Positions 38,969 through 46,900 of a stretch of DNA of 64,000 nucleotides are shown here, in pieces. The DNA comes from Bremerella sp. TYQ1. Its GTDB lineage: Bacteria > Planctomycetota > Planctomycetia > Pirellulales > Pirellulaceae. The translations under genes were made by a program, and so were the position numbers. Position 1 is the first letter of the stretch; each line of letters opens with the position of its first letter. Location of the stretch: positions 6,593,001-6,657,000 of the forward strand of contig NZ_CP083740.1 of NCBI RefSeq assembly GCF_020150455.1. Direction: 5' to 3'. A model generated the notes under the pieces. The model ran no database searches. It was not told where the DNA came from and worked only from the letters and a program-made list of their open reading frames with translations.

Positions 38969-39748
38969 CTAGCGTTCTCGTTCGCTCGTATAGACCATCT
39001 TGAGACGCACGTTTTTGTTGTTCTCAAAAAATTCGGTCTCTTCCGTTCGCAGGTTTGTAACCAGGTAGTTCAGTTTATCAAGGGCTGCGATATGTCGCAT
39101 CGCATGATGTCCGAACTTTGAGTCATCGGCCAACACGGCGACACGATCGGAATGCTTGATCATCAATCGCTCGCTCTCGACGACATGCTCGTTGTCGTTG
39201 AAGATGCCTGCCTCGGTAATTCCGCCTGCGGAAAGCAAAGCCCAGTTGGCATGGTATTGAACGATCGAATATTGTGCGCTCGGTCCAACTAATAGACCGG
39301 AGCCGGGAAAGAGATAGCCTCCCGTTAAAAAGACTTCCCAAGGGCCGCGTCCCATCATACGGCGTTCGATGGCGGCGGCCAGGATCAGCGAGTTGGTAAT
39401 GATCCGCAGTTTGATCGGCGGAAGGCAATGGGCAAGTTGAAGCGTCGTCGTTCCACCATCCACAAACACGACATCCCCTTCGTTGAGAAACGCAGTGGCT
39501 CGCCGAGCGATATCGAGTTTCGCATTCGCATTCTTCACTTCACGAGCACGAAACGGTGTTAGCTCAAGCGATTTCGCCAGTTTGATTCCTCCCCGAATCC
39601 GTTCGACGACACCGGCCTCTGCGAGATGGTTGAAATCGCGACGAATCGTCGCGGGACTCGCCTCTAGACGCGTCACAGCATCGTCAACATGCAACTCTCC
39701 GGTCTCGGATAGGAAGCGAAGGATCTGGTCGTGGCGGCTGGAGCTCAT
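38969..39748 (-). CDS. DeoR-family transcriptional regulator
   Basis: 259 residues, ATG at 39748 (an in-frame TTG at 39766 is possible but less likely). The N-terminus has a DeoR helix-turn-helix ('RHDQILRFLSETGELHVDDAVTRLEASPATIRRDFNHLAEAGVV') and the C-terminal sensor domain has 'FVDGGTTTLQLAHCLPP' and 'IITNSLILAAAI', resembling the phosphate-binding loops of DeoR sugar-phosphate sensors. The gene is divergent from the sugar operon at 39983-43953, with TGATCA motifs in the shared intergenic region. It most probably represses that operon and releases it on binding a phosphorylated sugar. It ends 23 bp from the M50 gene on the other strand (convergent). Confidence 0.9.
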   Translation of the reverse strand: MSSSRHDQILRFLSETGELHVDDAVTRLEASPATIRRDFNHLAEAGVVERIRGGIKLAKSLELTPFRAREVKNANAKLDIARRATAFLNEGDVVFVDGGTTTLQLAHCLPPIKLRIITNSLILAAAIERRMMGRGPWEVFLTGGYLFPGSGLLVGPSAQYSIVQYHANWALLSAGGITEAGIFNDNEHVVESERLMIKHSDRVAVLADDSKFGHHAMRHIAALDKLNYLVTNLRTEETEFFENNKNVRLKMVYTSERER

Positions 39749-39783
39749 TGGGTATTTTTCGGACAATCACTTCAGGTCAATAA

Positions 39784-39908
39784 TGATCAGTTCGAGTGGT
39801 TGGAAATGATCATAAGTGATCAGAGTCAGTGAGTGGTGTGAATAATATGCGAAATATACGCTCAAAATCGATCGATAGCAAATGATCATTATTGATTAGA
39901 GGTGATCA
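39784..39908. promoter_or_regulatory. TGATCA repeats: probable DeoR operators in divergent promoter
   Basis: Five exact TGATCA hexamers lie within 125 bp, at 39784, 39807, 39817, 39883 and 39903. The copies at 39807 and 39817 are 10 bp apart, and those at 39883 and 39903 are 20 bp apart with a near-copy TGATTA at 39893, so the spacing is one or two helix turns. TGATCA is itself a palindrome. DeoR-type regulators commonly bind tandem sites; this is the likely operator. There is no direct evidence of binding. Confidence 0.65.
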
Positions 39909-39982
39909 GTCCATAGCATGCAGGCGTTGTCGGAAACGACCTGAATTCTCTCGAATTGGCCCGCCCCACGGAGCGTCTTGGC

Positions 39983-41671
39983 ATGTCATTGACCCTGAAT
40001 CTTGGTGTGAAATCCGATCCCGTCGAGTATCGCTACTCGTTTCCCTGGTTATTTCGCCTGTTGGCGGAAGAGGGCATTCACTTGGTTCAGCTGGGAACCT
40101 GGTTCGAGATCTATCAGCTGCCGGATCAGTTTTTCGTGGACTTACGGCGGCAAGCGGAAGATCACGAAATCAAGATCAGCAGCATGTTCACGGCCCATCG
40201 AGAACTGGGCGGTTTCTTCCGATCGGAAGCAGGATTTGAACAAGTCGCTCGTCGAAACTTTGAACGCCTGATCGAAATCGGCGGTATTCTGGGGGCGACG
40301 TCGGTCGGGTCGAATCCTGGCGCTGTGTTACGTGATCAGATGGGAACGAAGTCAAACGGAACCGCCTGTTACGTCAAACACATGAAAGAGTTGATGCACT
40401 TCGCGAAAGAGCAGGGTGTGGAGTGGCTGACGATCGAACCGATGTCGTGCCTGGCCGAACCGCCGACGCTTCCCAATGAAGTAGCTGACATGGGACGCGA
40501 GTTGACGGATTACCATCAGCAAAATCAAAACACCACTTCCAAGATTGGCTACTGTGCCGACATTGCTCATGGGTACATCGATAAGCAAGACGAAGTAGGC
40601 TTCGACCACGTTCAGTTATTCGAGGCAACGTATCCATGGCTGTACGAAGTTCATCTGAAAAACACGGACGCGCGATTCAACTCGACGTTTGGTTTCGGTC
40701 CCGCTGAAAGGGAGAAAGGGATTGTCGATGTCGCCCATTTTCGTGATCTGCTCTATGCGAACGCCGACAAATTGCCAGTGCAGGAAATGACCGGATTCCT
40801 CGAGATTGGTGGTCCTAAACTAGGTCGCGACTACAGCGACTATCAGCTAGAAGACCAACTCCGGTCGTCTCTACGATATCTAAAAGAAGCGTTTCTCGGT
40901 GAAACAGCGCCGCAGATTCACGCTCCCAGTTCTGCCATCGGTGAATCGGTGTCGGCTACAGAAAACCCAGTTGAGATTTCGCCATCGATGATGTGCGTTG
41001 ACCCGCTGAACTTTGAGTCGGAACTGCGTCAAGTCGAGCGTGTCGGGGTCGATATGCTGCACATGGATATCATGGATGGGCATTTCGTGCCCAACATGCC
41101 CATGGGGCTTGCGGTGCTGGAACGGCTTCAAGATGCGACGACGTTGCCGCTCGACGTTCATTTGATGGTGGACGACAACGACTTCTTTGTGCAGCAGTTA
41201 TCAAAGCTGCGAATCAGCCAGATCTCGGTCCATTTAGAATCGTCAGTGCATCTGGATCGCACGCTTTCGCATATTCGAGATCTGGGAATCAAAGCAGGCG
41301 TAGCAATCAACCCTGGTACACCTCTGTCGGCGATCGATTATGTACTGGAACGCGTCGACTACGTGTTGGTGATGACAGTGAACCCTGGCTATGCCGGACA
41401 AAAGATGACTCCGGCATCGCTGCGAAAAATCGCCGATTGCAAGCAACTGTTGCATTCGCGCGGATTCGATTTGCCGATTCAAGTCGACGGCAATGTCAGC
41501 TTCGAGAATATCCCAGGTATGGTTGCTGCGGGGGCTACGAACTTAGTCGCGGGGACCAGCAGCATTTTCCACAAAGCAAACTCAATGGTCGAGAACAAAC
41601 GCCGCATGCTGGCTGCAATCGAACAAGGACTGGCCGCTCAAGAAGCGACGGCACTTGCAGCCGCTTCGTAG
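39983..41671 (+). CDS. Fused xylose isomerase-like TIM barrel and ribulose-phosphate 3-epimerase
   Basis: 562 residues from the ATG at 39983, preceded by GGAG; an in-frame TTG at 39956 is also open. Residues 1-300 are a TIM barrel of the sugar-phosphate isomerase/epimerase (xylose isomerase-like) type, with 'WLTIEPMSCLAEPPT', 'GYCADIAHGY' and 'YEVHLKNTDARF' as likely metal-site strands. A linker (residues 305-330) leads to a complete ribulose-phosphate 3-epimerase: 'ISPSMMCVD', 'HMDIMDGHFVPNMPMG', 'DVHLMVDD', 'VMTVNPGYAGQKM' and 'QVDGNVSFENI', which carry the metal-binding His/Asp pairs. The fusion would place two consecutive isomerisation steps of a sugar pathway on one chain. The substrate is unknown. 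It is the first gene of the operon, followed closely by the GatD-like dehydrogenase. Confidence 0.87.
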   Translation: MSLTLNLGVKSDPVEYRYSFPWLFRLLAEEGIHLVQLGTWFEIYQLPDQFFVDLRRQAEDHEIKISSMFTAHRELGGFFRSEAGFEQVARRNFERLIEIGGILGATSVGSNPGAVLRDQMGTKSNGTACYVKHMKELMHFAKEQGVEWLTIEPMSCLAEPPTLPNEVADMGRELTDYHQQNQNTTSKIGYCADIAHGYIDKQDEVGFDHVQLFEATYPWLYEVHLKNTDARFNSTFGFGPAEREKGIVDVAHFRDLLYANADKLPVQEMTGFLEIGGPKLGRDYSDYQLEDQLRSSLRYLKEAFLGETAPQIHAPSSAIGESVSATENPVEISPSMMCVDPLNFESELRQVERVGVDMLHMDIMDGHFVPNMPMGLAVLERLQDATTLPLDVHLMVDDNDFFVQQLSKLRISQISVHLESSVHLDRTLSHIRDLGIKAGVAINPGTPLSAIDYVLERVDYVLVMTVNPGYAGQKMTPASLRKIADCKQLLHSRGFDLPIQVDGNVSFENIPGMVAAGATNLVAGTSSIFHKANSMVENKRRMLAAIEQGLAAQEATALAAAS

Positions 41672-41731
41672 GCTTACGTGGACCATCGATTCCCCATCTT
41701 TTTTCTCGAACCGACGGAAACTGATTTTCCT

Positions 41732-42808
41732 ATGAGTTCTACTGAACAGTCTGAAATGGAAGCCATCGTTTTGCATGGCGTGGGTGACCTGCGATTTGAA
41801 CATGTTCCCGTTCCCAAGCTGGAGCCCGGCAAAGTTCGCGTCCGAATTGGTTTTTGTGGCGTGTGTGGATCGGATATTCCTCGCTGCTTCAGCAAGGGAA
41901 CCTATTCGTTCCCGACGATCTGCGGACATGAGTTCGCTGGAACCGTCGAGGCATGCGGCGAAGGGGTAACGGATTTTCAGCCTGGCGATCGGGTGGCTGT
42001 CTTTCCGCTTCTGTGGAACGACGATCATCCCGCTTGCGAACAAGGCAAATATGCCCAGTCGGATGGATACGACTATCTCGGTTCACGCAGCGATGGTGCG
42101 TTCTCGGAGTATGTGATCGCACCGACTCGCAATCTCATTCGCGTGCCAGATAACGTCTCGCTGGAAGAAGCGGCAATGACGGAACCAGCAGCGGTCGCTC
42201 TGCACGCCGTGCGTCGGGCCAACGTTCGCTTAGGCGACAGCGTTGCCGTGTTTGGACTTGGCCCGATCGGTTTGATGGTCGCTCAGTGGCTGAAAGCTTC
42301 CGGAGCAGGGCCTATCTTGCTGTTTGATATTCAGCCGGAAAAGCTCGACATCGCCAAGAACCTTGGGTTCGAGCACACGTTCGACAGCCGCTCGTGCGAT
42401 GTCAACGAAACCGTCAAACGGCACACCGATGGCCATGGCGTGCATGTCGCCATCGAAGCGGCCGGCGTACCACCGACGATGCTGGCGGCTATGGAAGTCG
42501 TACGTCGTTCCGGTCGAGTCGTTCTTCTAGGTAACCCTGCCGCAGACGTGAAACTTCCTGCTCCTTTGATCTCGCAAGCCATGCGTCGTGAGATCGATAT
42601 GCTCGGCGTCTGGAACTCCGACTTCAGCGTCTACAGCGACGACGACGATTGGCGAACGGTTCTTTCAGCCATGAGCAGCGGCTTACTGAATTTGAAACCC
42701 TTAATCACTCATCGTGTTCCGCTAGTCGAAGGCATTGCTGCGTTGGAAATGATGCATCAGCAGTCTGAGTTCTTCACCAAAGTCCTCATCCATCCGCCGT
42801 CGAAATAA
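41732..42808 (+). CDS. MDR-type dehydrogenase similar to galactitol-1-phosphate 5-dehydrogenase
   Basis: 358 residues from the ATG at 41732. Catalytic zinc ligands: Cys in 'FCGVCGSDIPR', His/Glu in 'CGHEFAG', and Glu in 'TEPAAVALHA'. The Rossmann motif is 'VAVFGLGPIGLMVAQ'. The stretch 'CGSDIPRCFSKGTYSFPTICG' is very close to E. coli GatD as I recall it. The usual four-Cys structural zinc lobe has only one Cys here ('LLWNDDHPACEQGKY'), so the structural zinc is apparently missing. The enzyme probably oxidises a polyol or polyol phosphate. An upstream in-frame GTG at 41678 is possible, but the ATG fits the conserved start better. Confidence 0.85.
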   Translation: MSSTEQSEMEAIVLHGVGDLRFEHVPVPKLEPGKVRVRIGFCGVCGSDIPRCFSKGTYSFPTICGHEFAGTVEACGEGVTDFQPGDRVAVFPLLWNDDHPACEQGKYAQSDGYDYLGSRSDGAFSEYVIAPTRNLIRVPDNVSLEEAAMTEPAAVALHAVRRANVRLGDSVAVFGLGPIGLMVAQWLKASGAGPILLFDIQPEKLDIAKNLGFEHTFDSRSCDVNETVKRHTDGHGVHVAIEAAGVPPTMLAAMEVVRRSGRVVLLGNPAADVKLPAPLISQAMRREIDMLGVWNSDFSVYSDDDDWRTVLSAMSSGLLNLKPLITHRVPLVEGIAALEMMHQQSEFFTKVLIHPPSK

Positions 42809-42849
42809 CTAGGTTACTTCCCACAAAAACAACTTCTGAAATACCCATC

Positions 42850-43953
42850 ATGAACGCCCAAATTCATTATCTCGATCAGCCCGGCGGTACGTTCACAGCG
42901 ACCGAACAGTCGTTGACGAAGCCCGCCCCCGGAGAAATTCGCTTGCGGACCGTTACGACATCGGTCTGTCAGTCCGACGTTGTCATCTACAAACAAGGAC
43001 TTCCCCGCATTAAAAAGTGGCCTGCGATCTTACTGCACGAAGCCGCCTGCGTGGTCGACGAAGTGGGCGAAGGGGTCACGAAGTTTGAACCAGGCGATCT
43101 CGTTGGCCTAGGCTGCGATATTCCGTGCGGCGATGCCGATTGCATTTACTGTGGAGAAAACGGAACCGGCGACTGGACAAGTTGTCCCAACACTTGGGCA
43201 ACTGGACACGAGTTCGATGGCTTCGCTCGTTCGCACGCGATTCTTCCCGACTGGTTCGTCAAATATGGCCCGATCGTCAAGTTTCCCAAGGGATTCAATC
43301 CTTCCCACGCTTGCCAGCTTGAACCCCTGGCATGCTGCTTGGAAGGGATGACTCGGGTCAATCATTGCATTGAAAACCGTATCGTAGTGCTGATCGGTGC
43401 CGGCTCGCAAAGTACCTACGCCCTGCAATGTGCTCAGGCCATGAATGCTCGAAAGATCATTCTCGTTAATCGCGGCCAAGAGCGATTGGAACGCGTGCTA
43501 AAAGACTTTGGTGCTCCCAATGTCGTCGGGATTCGGTGGGACGAGAACGTGGTTGAAAACGTCTACAAGGAATGCCAACCGTTCAACGAGCCGCACTTCG
43601 TGATGGTCAATGCACCGGTCGCTGCGGGCTATGAGTTGGCTCCCAAGCTCATGGGTTATGGGACCGTCATGGATGCCCATGCTGGTGTGAAAGGGGCGGC
43701 AGGCAAGCCACGTTTGGCCCATGAAGTCGACTTGAATAACGACATCCACTATCGGCTGCAGTGCTACCAGGCCACGCATGGATCAAGCATGCGGGGCATC
43801 CAGTTGGCGCACAAATTCCTGTCGGAAGGAAAGCTTCCGAACATCGACAAGATGACCAACGACTCAGAGCGATTCGGCAGCAGCGACATCCATGCAGCCA
43901 TTCATCGTGCCGCCGATTCGGACAGCCTGAAAGTGATTGTCCACTGGGACTAG
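42850..43953 (+). CDS. Second MDR-type Zn-dependent alcohol/polyol dehydrogenase-like protein
   Basis: 367 residues. MDR fold: N-terminal catalytic domain ('VCQSDVVIYKQGLPRIKKWPAILLHEAACVV'; His 63 and Glu 64), a structural-zinc-like lobe with C..C..C and a fourth Cys ('CGDADCIYCGENGTGDWTSC'), and a Rossmann motif 'VVLIGAGSQSTYALQCAQ'. The usual GxGxxG is GAGSQS, which departs from the consensus. The enzyme is the third gene of the operon, 41 bp after the GatD-like gene. It could work on the next oxidation step in the pathway, but no substrate can be named. It ends 6 bp from the stop of the giant ceramidase-like gene on the opposite strand. Confidence 0.82.
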   Translation: MNAQIHYLDQPGGTFTATEQSLTKPAPGEIRLRTVTTSVCQSDVVIYKQGLPRIKKWPAILLHEAACVVDEVGEGVTKFEPGDLVGLGCDIPCGDADCIYCGENGTGDWTSCPNTWATGHEFDGFARSHAILPDWFVKYGPIVKFPKGFNPSHACQLEPLACCLEGMTRVNHCIENRIVVLIGAGSQSTYALQCAQAMNARKIILVNRGQERLERVLKDFGAPNVVGIRWDENVVENVYKECQPFNEPHFVMVNAPVAAGYELAPKLMGYGTVMDAHAGVKGAAGKPRLAHEVDLNNDIHYRLQCYQATHGSSMRGIQLAHKFLSEGKLPNIDKMTNDSERFGSSDIHAAIHRAADSDSLKVIVHWD

Positions 43954-43958
43954 AATTT

Positions 43959-46900
43959 CTACTTCTTTGGCATGGAAGAGGTCAGAAACTCGAGCAGGTT
44001 AGCCATCTGCTCGAGTGAGATCTCTTTTTCTAATCCATCCGGCATCAGCGAGCGGTCGCTTGTTTGAAACAGTTCAATCTCGCTTCGAGCGGTTTCCTGC
44101 AGCTTGCCATCTGCCATCTGCAAAACAATCGCCTGCGGTGACTGATGAGCCACAATGCCGCTGAACGTTTGCCCGCTGGTAGTCAGCAATTGACTTGCGG
44201 CATACTTAGGTTCAACTTTGCCGCTCGGATTCAAGATGTCGAACAAGATCGCCTCGCGGGAACGATTTTGCGAATCGGCTAAGTCTGGGCCGACGCTGGG
44301 CGTTCCTGGCTCGGCTGGTGTATGGCACTTGGCACACTGCTGCAGAAAGACTTGTCGTCCTGCGAGTGGGCTTCCGATTGTCTTCGTCGCACTCGCGTAA
44401 CGCTTGAGCACCGCCATGCGATCCTTATTGGCGGCTCTTCCCAGAAGCTGTTCCGCTTGTTTGCGAATCGCCGGATCACGATGTTCTCGCAACTGGGTTT
44501 GCTGATCGAGTCCGATCGAACTCAACGCGACGGTACCTGATTGAAGGCCCTGAAACAAAAACTCGATGCCTGTGGGCGACTTCAATAAAAGCGAAACGGC
44601 CGCACCTCGCGTCGCAGGCTCAAGCTCTTGCCAAATCTCGCTAAGCAGTTCTGCTTTTTCATCCGAGAGGGAAGTCGCCAAAGCGGCGATCGCCTCTTGC
44701 TGGACAATGGGAGGATGCTGCGGCGAGCAAAGCTCGACAAAAAACGAGCTGTCCGCGAGGTTCGCGAAACGAAGCAGAGCAATTGCGTCCTGTCGCATCG
44801 CCGGAGGTTGTTGTTCTGAAGTAGCCAGCGAATGAAGTTGCTTTGTCAGCGATTGCTTGCCATCCGGCAAGCGAGCGAGAACCGCGTCGAACTGTTTACT
44901 TTTTCCCAGTCCATCTGCTAACCCTTTGAGCACGCCAAGCTGAGCAGGTCCGTTCGGTTGAGACAATGCAAACTTTAAGATCTGAGTGACCTCGGCAGGC
45001 TCGTTGCGTTTGCCGACGATCTGCGCCAATCGTTGCGGCAGTGTCGAGTCGGTCGGGATGTGTTTCAGCGAACGTTCCAGCAACTCGGCGGCGCATTGCT
45101 CGGAAGCGGCAATCATGGCATCCACAAACGTGGGATCGCTGCCATCGGTTTCGGCCAGTGCCGAAAGAACTTCCAGCTTGCCATCGGCGTCGGTGTTGCC
45201 GATGGCAAGGGCAAGTTGGTAGCGAACCCATGCCGAATCATCCTTGGCCAAACCAAACACCTTTGGGCAAACATCGGGAAACGTATCCCAGTTTCGTGCC
45301 GCCAGTCGAATGGCCGCCGCACGCACTTCTGAGTGGTCATCGTTCAACGCGCTGGCAATTGTCGGTTCGTCGAGCGATCCAAGACCTTCCAGTGTCCATA
45401 ACGCATGCAAACGTCCTAAAGGAGATGGCGATGTTTCAGCCAGTTGGCGAATCGCATCGGCGAGTTCTTTGGCCTGAGTTTCAACGAGATACTGTTGAGC
45501 CATGCGGCGCTGCCAACCACTGGTCGATTCCAACCATGCGACAAATTCAGATGCTTTCGCCGGAGGAGTGAACGAGCGACGAGCGACATCCTGCTCGGGG
45601 ACGATTCGCCAAATGCGACCGCGGTCTTCCCCGGCTCGCCAGTCCAATTGAGCCGCAATTTCCGGGGGAAGAAACTTCGGATGCTCGACCCATAGGCGGT
45701 ACATGTCGGCCAAATACAACATGCCGTCCGGTCCGTTGGTCAAGCTTGCAGGGCGAAACCAGGTATCGGTCGAAGCTAAAAAGTCAGCATCATCTTGTGC
45801 TCGAATCGACTTGAGTTTGGGGCCATCGCGCGTAACGATCGATCGCGTAACGAGGTGCCCAATCGGTTCGCAGGCAAACACACTATTCTCCATCGCGTCG
45901 CCCAAACCGTCGCCAACGTAAGCGGTGGTACCACATGCCGACGTATGCGTACCCGCGTGCGAAAGCCAATTGCTTTTCATGGCGACACGAGGGAAAACCT
46001 TTGAGTCGCCACCGGACGGAGCCACGTCGTACTGTACCGAATGGATGCGGGCAAACGGGTTTCGTGCCGCTTCTTCCGGTGTCATGGTGGTGGCAATGAT
46101 CGGGTTTCGATTCGTACAGAATAAACGGTCGCCCCATGCGGTGATTGTGTTGCCGTATTGCCCGGTACCACTGGCCGAACCAAATTCATAGGTCAGCGGA
46201 TCGAACCAAAACTCGGTTCGCGGAATAGTGACAGGCATCGCCATATCGGGGCCGGTGACTTTGCCGACGCCGTAATTCAGATAGATACGATTGTCCAAGC
46301 CCAATCTGGGACAGCCTACTTGCATCTGCGGATGGGCTGGCTGAAAGCCTTGAAAGAGAACCTCTCGCGAGTCAGCGACGTTGTCGTCGTTCTCGTCTCG
46401 CAGAAGAATCAGTTCGGTCTGGGCACAAGCAAGAATCCCATCGTTCAACGGCATCAAGCTGTGGCAAAAGTTCAGCTTGTCGGCGAAGACGGTCCGCTTG
46501 TCCATCTGGCCGTCGTCGTTGGTATCTTCCAGAAGGACGATTCGCGAGAGTGGGGCGTCCCCTTCCTGGCTAGGGCCGATAGGGTAGTCGCCATATTCCG
46601 CGACAAACATGCGTCCCTGCGTGTCGAAAGCGATTGCCACAGGATCCATCACGAGTGGTTCCGCGGCGACCAGTTCGATGCGATAGCCTGGTTCGATTTG
46701 AAAGCACTTAAGCTGCTCGTCGGCCGATTTCGGAGCTGGCGTCGCGTCATCGACCCAGTGGCGTCCCCCTTTCGTCTTTTCCTCTTCACTCAATGTTTCT
46801 TGGACAGCGGCTACGGGAGTGTTAGAGTCAGACAAGGCCAGTTGCTTGATTTCGTCCGACGTTAACGCGCGATCAAACAGGGCGACTTCGTCGAGTCGAC

